Below, one piece after another: positions 1-5,114 of a DNA stretch of 5,415 nt (the first letter of the stretch is position 1; each line of letters starts with the position of its first letter). A program made the translations under genes and the position numbers. The stretch is from contig DASTCC010000163.1 of the NCBI GenBank assembly GCA_035711465.1, positions 1 through 5,415 of the forward strand, read 5' to 3'. This DNA comes from DASTCC01 sp035711465. GTDB taxonomy: Bacteria; Acidobacteriota; Vicinamibacteria; Vicinamibacterales; SCN-69-37. The notes beneath the pieces were generated by a model. That model worked only from the letters and a program-made list of their open reading frames with translations. It did not search any database and was not told the DNA's origin.

Positions 1-60
1 GAAATGTTCGACATCACCGAGAACGGTTCGCGGCATCAGCGTCGGTTCGTCCGGATTTGA
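1..60 (+). CDS. 3' end of an unidentified protein-coding gene (partial)
   Basis: The first reading frame is open from the window edge and ends in TGA at 58-60. It gives a 19-residue tail that starts E-M-F-D-I-T-E-N and ends basic (QRRFVRI). The tail is too short to assign a family and shows no recognisable motif. Support for it being real is indirect: the frame is open to the edge, it runs in the same direction as the following toxin-antitoxin genes, and base composition changes from GC-rich to AT-rich right at its stop codon. The stop lies inside a perfect inverted repeat. The frame could be open by chance over such a short distance. Confidence 0.4.
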   Translation, partial: EMFDITENGSRHQRRFVRI

Positions 61-80
61 ATAGCATCTATATTCAAATC
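54..80. repeat. Perfect 10-bp inverted repeat, AT-rich, overlapping a stop codon
   Basis: The arms GATTTGAATA (54-63) and TATTCAAATC (71-80) are exact reverse complements separated by 7 bp (GCATCTA). The left arm contains the TGA stop of the upstream partial frame. The stem is AT-rich and has no following T-run, so it does not look like a standard intrinsic terminator. It lies 65 bp upstream of the vapB start codon. It may be an operator for a dimeric DNA-binding protein or an RNA 3'-end hairpin. The repeat is seen directly; the role is inference. Confidence 0.6.
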
Positions 81-107
81 GTCGTTGTCAAGTCGAGAGC
101 GCCGACC

Positions 108-146
108 TTGCGCTCATACATACGTCTGATACATACTCATACATAT
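108..146 (+). promoter_or_regulatory. Probable vapBC promoter/operator with a threefold decamer repeat
   Basis: Three near-identical decamers, TCATACATAC (114-123), TGATACATAC (127-136) and TCATACATAT (137-146), lead into and overlap the vapB start codon. They are AT-rich in an otherwise GC-rich window. VapB antitoxins carry DNA-binding N-termini and usually repress their own operon through short repeats at the promoter, so this is the natural operator candidate. A weak promoter pair, TTGCGC (108-113) and CATACT (132-137, 18-bp spacer), falls across the repeats. No Shine-Dalgarno-like purine tract precedes the ATG. The repeats are directly visible; the promoter and operator roles are inferred. 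Confidence 0.5.
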
Positions 147-357
147 GAAAACAACCTTGAACCTCGACGACGCGCTCGTCGAACGCGCCCGTTGGCTGAC
201 GGGCGTGGCCGAGAAGACGACGCTCGTTCACGAGGGGCTGCGGGCGTTGATCGCTCGTGAGAGCGCGCGGCGGCTCGCGCAGCTCGGCGGCAGCGAGCCC
301 GACCTCGAGCCGACGCCGCGGCGTCGCGCCCGCTCCGTGCCCAGACGGCGTCGATGA
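145..357 (+). CDS. vapB: Type II toxin-antitoxin system antitoxin, VapB family
   Basis: This 70-residue protein should bind and neutralise the VapC RNase encoded immediately downstream, and should repress the operon together with it. The N-terminus MKTTLNLDDALVERA is the typical short beta strand plus helix of this VapB family (DUF2191/PF09957-like, ribbon-helix-helix type). It is followed by a conserved block TGVAEKTTLVHEGLRAL and then ARESARRLAQLGGSEP, the usual helical middle. The C-terminal tail (about residues 56-70) is Pro/Arg-rich and would be the toxin-binding, disordered part. The ATG at 145 gives the family's N-terminus exactly; no ribosome binding site is visible before it, so translation may be leaderless or weak. 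The stop overlaps the vapC start by 4 nt (ATGA), the usual coupling of an antitoxin-first operon. Family assignment is from recalled motifs, with no search run. Confidence 0.9.
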   Translation: MKTTLNLDDALVERARWLTGVAEKTTLVHEGLRALIARESARRLAQLGGSEPDLEPTPRRRARSVPRRRR

Positions 358-716
358 TCCTGGTTGATGCGTCGGTGTGGATCGACCATTTCCGCCGCGG
401 CCGCGCCGATCTCGCCGCGGCCCTTGAGATCGGTGCGGTCGGCGTTCACCCCTTCGTCATCGGCGAACTGGCGATCGGGTCGTTACGGACTGACTCGCCG
501 ATTCTCGAGGCGATGGTCGAGCTGCCGATGGCGCGGCAGATCGGCCACGAGGAAGCGATGACGCTGATTCACCGCCGTCGTCTCGCGGCGCGCGGCATCG
601 GCTGGATCGATCTCCATCTCATCGGCAGCGCGCTGCTCGAAGGCTGGTCGATCTGGACGCTGGATCGTCCGCTCGACAGGGCCGTGCGCGATCTGAAGAT
701 TGCGTGGGAAGGTTAA
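354..716 (+). CDS. vapC: Type II toxin-antitoxin system toxin, VapC family PIN-domain ribonuclease
   Basis: This is a 120-residue PIN-domain protein, the usual length for VapC, expected to be a Mg2+/Mn2+-dependent RNase held inactive by VapB. All four acidic residues expected of the active site are present: D5 in the N-terminal strand (ILVDASVWIDHF), E38 (FVIGELAIG), D86 (GIGWIDLHLIGSA) and D104 (IWTLDRPL). The toxin therefore looks catalytically intact. The start ATG at 354 shares its bases with the vapB stop (ATGA) and has no strong ribosome binding site, so translation is probably coupled to the antitoxin. The gene ends 15 bp from the end of a convergent operon, and no terminator hairpin is visible in between. 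The RNA target (tRNA or rRNA loop in characterised VapCs) cannot be deduced. Confidence 0.92.
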   Translation: MILVDASVWIDHFRRGRADLAAALEIGAVGVHPFVIGELAIGSLRTDSPILEAMVELPMARQIGHEEAMTLIHRRRLAARGIGWIDLHLIGSALLEGWSIWTLDRPLDRAVRDLKIAWEG

Positions 717-731
717 GAGAATCCCCGGTCT

Positions 732-1406
732 TTAGGTCCGCGACCCGCGATACACCGGAATCACCAGCAGGCTGGTGAGCGCCAGCCAGGCGAGTCCGAG
801 CGTCATGATCGCGTTGCCGAGCGTACCCGGCCCGTACCAATCCCATAGCGCGAGCGCCAGCACGATCCACGTGAACGCCGTCGTCAGCTGCGCATACCAG
901 CGCGGGAAACCGCCATAGCGCATCGACACGAACGACACCGCCAGCGTCAGCACGAACAGGATCGACGGCGTCAGGATCAGCACCGAGTCCCTGCCGAGGA
1001 CGCCCATCAGCCGCGCGCCGGTGCCGTCCTGATAGGTCGTCGCCAGCAGAATTGCGGCCGAGTTGAACATCGCGCTGAGCAGCCACACCGCGCCCCAGAC
1101 GACGCCGACGCCGAAGGAGATCGAGGCGAGTCGGCCGGGCTCGCCTTCGGCCTGGCGCAGACGCCCGGCGAGGCTGCCCATGAACCAGATGATCATCAGG
1201 CCGCCCATCACCCGCAGCGCGGTCGCCCATTCCCAGCTCGCGCGCTCGGCGACGAGCGTTCGCACGAAGTCGACGTCGGCGCCGAGCGGCGTCGCCACGC
1301 CGCCGCGCGGCAGGATGAGATAGTGCAGGGCAATCCACAGCGCCGCCCAGGCGCCCGCGCTGGCGCCGAGCTTCTCGGGAAGGGTCGAGCCCGGTTCGGG
1401 TCTCAC
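732..1406 (-). CDS. Six-TM integral membrane protein of unknown function, last gene of the operon
   Basis: This 224-residue protein is strongly hydrophobic, with about six predicted membrane segments near residues 15-33 (weaker), 61-80, 94-123, 142-162, 171-191 and 196-218. I do not recognise a catalytic motif. The overall layout, with a periplasmic or cytoplasmic loop near 36-58 and a Trp/Tyr-rich stretch FPRWYAQL (167-174), is loosely like DUF4386-type membrane proteins, but I could not confirm this. The GTG start at 1406 is supported by a good Shine-Dalgarno sequence 7 nt upstream and by the GTGA overlap with the preceding gene's stop; upstream of it the same open frame turns Arg-rich and non-membranous. 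It is the last gene of the desaturase/Rieske operon, so a role in the same membrane pathway (anchor, transporter or redox partner) is inferred from context only. Confidence 0.8.
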   Translation of the reverse strand: MRPEPGSTLPEKLGASAGAWAALWIALHYLILPRGGVATPLGADVDFVRTLVAERASWEWATALRVMGGLMIIWFMGSLAGRLRQAEGEPGRLASISFGVGVVWGAVWLLSAMFNSAAILLATTYQDGTGARLMGVLGRDSVLILTPSILFVLTLAVSFVSMRYGGFPRWYAQLTTAFTWIVLALALWDWYGPGTLGNAIMTLGLAWLALTSLLVIPVYRGSRT

Positions 1407-2098
1407 GTCCGCACCTCCGTTTTCGATCGCCGACGCATCTGGTTGACGAGCGCCACTCGCGAGATCGGATCGACCGCGAGGAACACCGCCGTCGGAATCA
1501 CGCACATCAGAATCAGGCTTGCCGGGAAGACCCAGGCAACCGCTTCCGGCGAGGCCGACAGGATGCGGCTCGCTGCAAGCGTCACGCCCGCATACGTCGC
1601 GCCCATCGCGAAGTAGCTCTGCGGCGCGAACGTCGACAGCGTCTCGCCGCCGCCGGCCATCTCGATCTTCCCGGCGCGAAGCGCCTGGGCGTCGTGAAAC
1701 CAGCCGCCGAACGCGGTCGCGGCGCCGGCGATGACGACGACGGCTGCGGCATCGAAGGCGCTGGCGATCTCGTCGAGAGATCGCACGACCAGCAGCAGGA
1801 CGAACGCGAGTTTCGACGCGTAGATGAAGCCGTGATGCACGTAGTACGAACCCAGGCGCGGTCCCGACGTGAATCGCCACCGCTTGACGACATGCGTGGC
1901 CACCGCCGGCATCAGGTAACCGAAAATCACCGGCACGCCCATGACGACGATCGTCAACGGCCAGGAGCCGCCGCTCGTCCGCCACCAGGCGTAGCTGACC
2001 AGCGGAAAGCCGACGATCGGGAACAGATAGGTCGAGAAGAACAGCAACGCCTCGCGGAGACCGCTCGATCCCGATGCCGCGCCGCTCCCGGTCCTCAC
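1403..2098 (-). CDS. Six-TM integral membrane protein of unknown function with paired histidines
   Basis: This 231-residue protein is predicted to cross the membrane about six times (near residues 17-39, 46-70, 88-106, 113-133, 160-180 and 187-209) and ends in a basic tail (QMRRRSK). I recognise no named family. Visible features are histidines at or near membrane boundaries: H69, H88-H89 (YYVHHGF) and H135 (GGWFHDAQ), which could bind a metal or heme, although this is speculative. The GTG start at 2098 overlaps the stop of the upstream Rieske gene as GTGA; no strong ribosome binding site precedes it, so coupling is likely. The same frame extends upstream to an ATG at 2173, but the added residues are Arg-rich and lie inside the Rieske gene, so I rejected that start. 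Its place between the oxygenases and another membrane protein suggests a shared membrane role. Confidence 0.8.
   Translation of the reverse strand: MRTGSGAASGSSGLREALLFFSTYLFPIVGFPLVSYAWWRTSGGSWPLTIVVMGVPVIFGYLMPAVATHVVKRWRFTSGPRLGSYYVHHGFIYASKLAFVLLLVVRSLDEIASAFDAAAVVVIAGAATAFGGWFHDAQALRAGKIEMAGGGETLSTFAPQSYFAMGATYAGVTLAASRILSASPEAVAWVFPASLILMCVIPTAVFLAVDPISRVALVNQMRRRSKTEVRT
1414..1418 (-). promoter_or_regulatory. Strong ribosome binding site deciding a GTG start
   Basis: GGAGG on the minus strand lies 7 nt before GTG 1406, inside the end of the preceding gene. It decides the start of the last membrane protein gene. It is the only internal junction of the operon with a near-consensus Shine-Dalgarno sequence, so this gene may be translated partly independently of its upstream neighbour. 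Confidence 0.75.
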
Positions 2099-3054
2099 CA
2101 CGCTGGCAGCTCTTCGATGAATCGGACGTAGCGCTCGAGCGCGGCGTCGCTGGGCGCGAAGGCGCCCGTCCACGCGATCCGCTCCATGAGTTTGAGGTCG
2201 TCGAGCGCGGTAGACCAGAGAATCGCCAGCGCCCGCGGCAGCTCCATCCGCCGCCTGAGAAACAGCATCGTCCTCGTTCGCGCCTGCAGCTTCGCGTCCA
2301 CGCGCAGGGTGAAGAAGATCAGGAACTCGATCGGCCGGCGGACGTGGACGTGGACGATGCCGCCGCCGAACTGCGCGAAGGAGAAGTCGAGCTCACCGCC
2401 GCCGAGGCCGACGACTGCCAGACTTGCGCGGCGCGACAGCCGGCCGACGATGCGATGGTCGATGGTCCAGCGATCGGTGTCGAGCGCCGCCGTCGAGGCG
2501 TCGATGCCATGCGACGGGCCGAAGTGCGCCAGATCGAAGCCGTTTGAAAAGATCACGTCGGGGTGCGCCTTGACCCGCTGCGGCGCGAGGACCACGCGCT
2601 TCCAAAGGTTCGGCGGCACGGCCGGCAGATCGAAGGCCGGCTCGCCCCCGAGCCACGCCCACACGAAGCCGTGCCGCTCGGTCGAGGCGAACGTCTTGAG
2701 GCGACGCTTCGGGAGCTCGGCGTTGCCCGGCGCCTCGACGCAGGTGCCGCTCGCGCGATCCCAGCACCAGCCGTGGAACGTGCACCTCAAACCGCGTTCG
2801 GTGACCGACGCGAGCGCCAGGTCGCTGCCGAGATGCGGGCAGCGATCCGCGACGACGTGCGACCTGCCGTCGAGATCGCGGTAGACGACGAGCCGCCTCG
2901 CGCCGATCTCGACCGCGCGCACCTTGCCCGGCTTGATCGATCGTGACGACGTCAGGAGGTACCAACCCTGTCGCACGACTCCCGGGCGGGCGAACGTGCC
3001 TGCCGCCCGCGGCGTCGCCGCAATCGCGATCGCGTCGATGGGCGGGCTCACCAT
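2095..3054 (-). CDS. Rieske (2Fe-2S) non-heme iron oxygenase, second paralog
   Basis: This 319-residue protein is a probable terminal oxygenase of the Rieske mononuclear-iron superfamily. The N-terminal Rieske domain has C72-P-H74, 16 residues, then C91-T-F-H94 (CTFHGWCW), the full ligand set for a 2Fe-2S cluster. The catalytic domain carries N171-x2-D174-x2-H177-x4-H182 (NGFDLAHFGPSH), the bridging Asp and two His iron ligands; D286 near the C-terminus (LDDLKLME) is the likely third ligand. A single-subunit enzyme of this length resembles the sterol/chlorophyllide-type Rieske oxygenases more than two-subunit dioxygenases, but the substrate is unknown. The start is ATG 3054; GTG 3051 next to it would give the same GTGA overlap seen at the other junctions. 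It resembles the gene before it along its full length, so the two are tandem paralogs. No reductase or ferredoxin is adjacent. Confidence 0.9.
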   Translation of the reverse strand: MVSPPIDAIAIAATPRAAGTFARPGVVRQGWYLLTSSRSIKPGKVRAVEIGARRLVVYRDLDGRSHVVADRCPHLGSDLALASVTERGLRCTFHGWCWDRASGTCVEAPGNAELPKRRLKTFASTERHGFVWAWLGGEPAFDLPAVPPNLWKRVVLAPQRVKAHPDVIFSNGFDLAHFGPSHGIDASTAALDTDRWTIDHRIVGRLSRRASLAVVGLGGGELDFSFAQFGGGIVHVHVRRPIEFLIFFTLRVDAKLQARTRTMLFLRRRMELPRALAILWSTALDDLKLMERIAWTGAFAPSDAALERYVRFIEELPAW

Positions 3055-4004
3055 TCGGGAATGCTTTCGACGAGGTCGACGTAGCGGGCGAAGACGGCGT
3101 CGGACGGCACGAAGCCCGGCCTGAACTGGAGTCCGTCGAGCACGTGCCGATCGGCCCACGTCGTCGCTACCATCATCGGCAGCGCGCGCACGATCGCGCG
3201 CCGCCGCGGCAGGAAGAAGAGCGTCTGCGTGATGCAGCTCCCGTCGGGAAGCGGACGCGCGGCCCAGAGCAGCTCGAACGGCGTCGGCGCCGACACGTTG
3301 ACCCAGGCCAGGCTGGGGCCGATGTTCGTGAACCGCCATCGCGCGGTCCGGTTGGCGACGCCGAGGACGCGGCGCATCATCGTCGCGTCGAAGCGCGTGT
3401 GCACGCTCACCGACAGACGATCGGGACCCGACTCCACTACGGGATCATCGAGGAATCGGAAGCGGTGGACCGGAATCACGTGCGTGACGTCGAGGCCGTT
3501 GCCGAGCACGACGTGCGCGTGGCAGCGCAGCCGCTGCGCCGGCAGCCGCAGCACGTGAGCGCGATTCGAGCGCTCGGGCATCGGCAGGTCGTACGCGGGC
3601 TTGCTTCCGGCCCAGATCCACGCCAGGCCCCAGCGCTCGCGGACCTCGTAGCCGCCGATGCGCGCGCCGGCGGCGACGCCGCCTCCCGCGGTGCAGCGGC
3701 CGTCGCCGCTCCAGCACCAGCGGTGGAACGCGCACTGGAGCCCCTTCGCGGTCACGGTTCCTTTCGAGAGGTCGGCGCCGAGGTGTCCGCAGGCCCGATC
3801 GACCGCGTGCAGGACGCCGGCCGCATCGCGAAAGAGGACGAGATTTCGTTTGCCGATCGACACCGGGGCGATCGCGCCGCGCCGGATGCCGCGCGCGGAT
3901 CCCACCGCGTACCAGCCCTCGCACACGGCGTCTGCATTGGCGAAGCGCCGCGGCACGATCGCGGGCGTGGCGGCTTCGTGCGAGGCGCGGAAGGCGAGCG
4001 TCAC
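3048..4004 (-). CDS. Rieske (2Fe-2S) non-heme iron oxygenase, first paralog
   Basis: This 318-residue protein is a probable Rieske-type terminal oxygenase, expected to use electrons from a separate ferredoxin/reductase to hydroxylate, desaturate or otherwise oxidise a substrate. Rieske ligands are C72-G-H74, 16 residues, C91-A-F-H94. The iron site is N169-x2-D172-x2-H175-x4-H180 (NGLDVTHVIPVH), with D285 near the C-terminus in the place expected for the third ligand. One oddity is that the usual Gly after the last Rieske His (HGW, kept in the paralog) is Arg here (HRW). The protein shares residue numbering of the cluster ligands and the C-terminal PSDA...RYV...P-x-W ending with the downstream paralog. 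The GTG start at 4004 overlaps the desaturase stop as GTGA; the open frame continues upstream only as Arg-rich out-of-frame sequence over the desaturase. Substrate unknown. Confidence 0.9.
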   Translation of the reverse strand: MTLAFRASHEAATPAIVPRRFANADAVCEGWYAVGSARGIRRGAIAPVSIGKRNLVLFRDAAGVLHAVDRACGHLGADLSKGTVTAKGLQCAFHRWCWSGDGRCTAGGGVAAGARIGGYEVRERWGLAWIWAGSKPAYDLPMPERSNRAHVLRLPAQRLRCHAHVVLGNGLDVTHVIPVHRFRFLDDPVVESGPDRLSVSVHTRFDATMMRRVLGVANRTARWRFTNIGPSLAWVNVSAPTPFELLWAARPLPDGSCITQTLFFLPRRRAIVRALPMMVATTWADRHVLDGLQFRPGFVPSDAVFARYVDLVESIPEW

Positions 4005-4960
4005 CGTTCGATGTGCGCCGCCGGCGCGGCGTGCTGGCGGCGTCCGAGCACCGATTCGTCGCCCTGCCAGAAACGCGCGCAGAACCCGGCCATGAAGCGC
4101 GTGTACGACGCCGCCTCGACGGTGTATGGCAGACGCGATCGCAGCAGCGCGCGCAGCCGCGGCAGGTTGTAGCTCGGAATTTCCGGAAACAGATGATGCT
4201 CGAGGTGATAGTTCTCGTTGAGCAGGAGGAACGAAACGACCGCGTTGCTCTGCACCGATCGCGAGGCCAGCAGCTGATCGTGCGCGTCGGTGAGCGCATG
4301 CTGTGCAAGCGCCCGGACTGCGGAGACGTAGCCGACGACGACGCCGGGGACGAGCCAGACCTGGAGCAGCACGCCGATCGGCACGGCGGCGAATACGGCG
4401 GCCCAGATCGCGGACATTGCCGCGTACTCGCCGGCGATCCAGGGGCGCTCGTCGCGGCGCGCGCGCCGCCACGCCACCAGCGGAATCAACGGCATGTAGA
4501 CCAGCGTGCCCATCGTCAGCCGCACCCACTGGAGCACCCAGCGCAGCCGCGCGCTGCCGGTGTAGTTCCGGTATTCGTCGGGATCGCCCGGGCCGCCGAG
4601 ATGCCGGTGATGGAGCTCGTGCAGCACGCGGTAGGCGCTCGGCGAGTGCAGCAGCGGCACGCACAGCGCGACGTTGACGCCATGGTTGAGCGCCCGATTT
4701 CGAAACAGCAGATGATGGTGGCCTTCGTGCGAAAGCAGGTAGTACGCGTTGAGCGCGGCCGCGGCGGCAGCGATCCCTGCCACTTGCAGCAGCGCCGCGG
4801 CAATGCCGCTGCTGGCGAGGCCCGCGAGACCGAGCCCGATGCCGATCGCCCAGAGCACGGTGAACAGCGCGATCTCGCCGGCGCGCCGGCCTGGACGCTG
4901 CCGGCGCAGTGCGTCGATGTCCGTCTCGAGTCCGCGCGACAACTGCTGCCGCGCGCTCAT
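4001..4960 (-). CDS. Membrane fatty-acid-desaturase-family di-iron enzyme
   Basis: This 319-residue integral membrane protein belongs to the fatty acid desaturase/hydroxylase superfamily (PF00487 type). All three His boxes are present: HEGHHH (H78-x3-H82), HELHHRH (H114, H117, H118) and NENYHLEHH (H252, H255, H256). The last is followed by the typical LFPEIPSYNLPRL, and there is an additional H221 (ALAQH) of the kind that supplies an extra iron ligand. Hydrophobic segments lie near residues 30-50, 53-76, 140-162 and 178-215. Family members desaturate, hydroxylate or ketolate acyl chains or carotenoids; which applies here is not readable. The start is ATG 4960, with GGAGG 8 nt upstream; an in-frame GTG at 4963 is the alternative. 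It is the first gene of a five-gene operon and overlaps the first Rieske gene by 4 nt, so it probably acts on the same substrate pathway. Confidence 0.9.
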   Translation of the reverse strand: MSARQQLSRGLETDIDALRRQRPGRRAGEIALFTVLWAIGIGLGLAGLASSGIAAALLQVAGIAAAAAALNAYYLLSHEGHHHLLFRNRALNHGVNVALCVPLLHSPSAYRVLHELHHRHLGGPGDPDEYRNYTGSARLRWVLQWVRLTMGTLVYMPLIPLVAWRRARRDERPWIAGEYAAMSAIWAAVFAAVPIGVLLQVWLVPGVVVGYVSAVRALAQHALTDAHDQLLASRSVQSNAVVSFLLLNENYHLEHHLFPEIPSYNLPRLRALLRSRLPYTVEAASYTRFMAGFCARFWQGDESVLGRRQHAAPAAHIER

Positions 4961-4968
4961 CACGATGG

Positions 4969-4973
4969 CCTCC
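4969..4973 (-). promoter_or_regulatory. Ribosome binding site of the desaturase gene
   Basis: GGAGG on the minus strand is 8 nt from ATG 4960 and 5 nt from the in-frame GTG 4963. The spacing favours the ATG. Confidence 0.75.
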
Positions 4974-5040
4974 GATCATGAAGCCACGACATCGCGCGCC
5001 CTCCCCGATTCTTCAGCGATTCGATTGGCGGACGAGCGGC

Positions 5041-5049
5041 AGGATAGCA
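5041..5049 (-). promoter_or_regulatory. Possible extended -10 promoter element for the desaturase operon
   Basis: Read on the minus strand, TGCTATCCT combines an extended TGn with a 4/6 match to TATAAT (hexamer at 5041-5046). It lies about 80 nt upstream of the desaturase start. No good -35 hexamer is visible at the right distance, so this is only a candidate. Confidence 0.25.
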
Positions 5050-5103
5050 GACGACGCGAATTAGTACCAGACGCCGGAGACGGGAGCCGGTAGGATCGCG
5101 AAC

Positions 5104-5107
5104 GGAG
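5104..5107 (+). promoter_or_regulatory. Ribosome binding site of the molybdenum hydroxylase gene
   Basis: GGAG ends 7 nt before ATG 5115 and supports that start codon. Confidence 0.65.
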
Positions 5108-5114
5108 TACCCGA

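Larger units (their letters stand above)
4961..5114. other. Divergent intergenic region between the desaturase/Rieske operon and the molybdenum hydroxylase gene
   Basis: These 154 bp separate two divergently transcribed start codons and must hold the promoters for both directions. I see no convincing coding frame, tRNA or riboswitch-like structure. The region is somewhat less GC-rich than the genes around it near 5000-5070. The ribosome binding sites sit at its two ends. A shared regulator binding here would co-regulate both sides; that is inference. Confidence 0.6.

Noticed and set aside
108..146. CRISPR-like reading of the short AT-rich repeats
   Set aside because: Units are 10 bp with spacings of 0-3 bp and only three copies; they fit operator repeats, not a CRISPR array.
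717..745. Possible bidirectional terminator between vapC and the convergent operon
   Set aside because: Only a 4-bp GGTC/GACC stem (735-745) with no T-run can be formed; too weak to call.
619..1338. Minus-strand open frame overlapping the membrane protein gene and the end of vapC
   Set aside because: Arg-rich out-of-frame shadow; the membrane protein frame at 732-1406 has coherent hydrophobic segments, a ribosome binding site and an overlapping start.
1407..1985. N-terminal extension of the last membrane protein to an upstream start at 1985
   Set aside because: The extra 193 residues are Arg/Asp-rich nonsense antiparallel in character to the neighbouring membrane gene, whereas GTG 1406 has GGAGG upstream and a 4-nt overlap.
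2943..4172. Long plus-strand open frame (409 codons) opposite the two Rieske genes
   Set aside because: Its translation is rich in Arg, Pro and His with no domain, and it lies antisense to genes with full catalytic motifs. Long antisense frames are expected in GC-rich coding DNA.
4005..4979. N-terminal extension of the first Rieske protein to 4979
   Set aside because: The extension lies entirely over the desaturase gene in another frame and has no recognisable domain; the GTG at 4004 gives the normal Rieske length.
4013..4981. Plus-strand open frame of 322 codons opposite the desaturase
   Set aside because: Low-complexity Arg/Gln/Ala composition and no motif; it mirrors the desaturase gene, whose three His boxes are clear.
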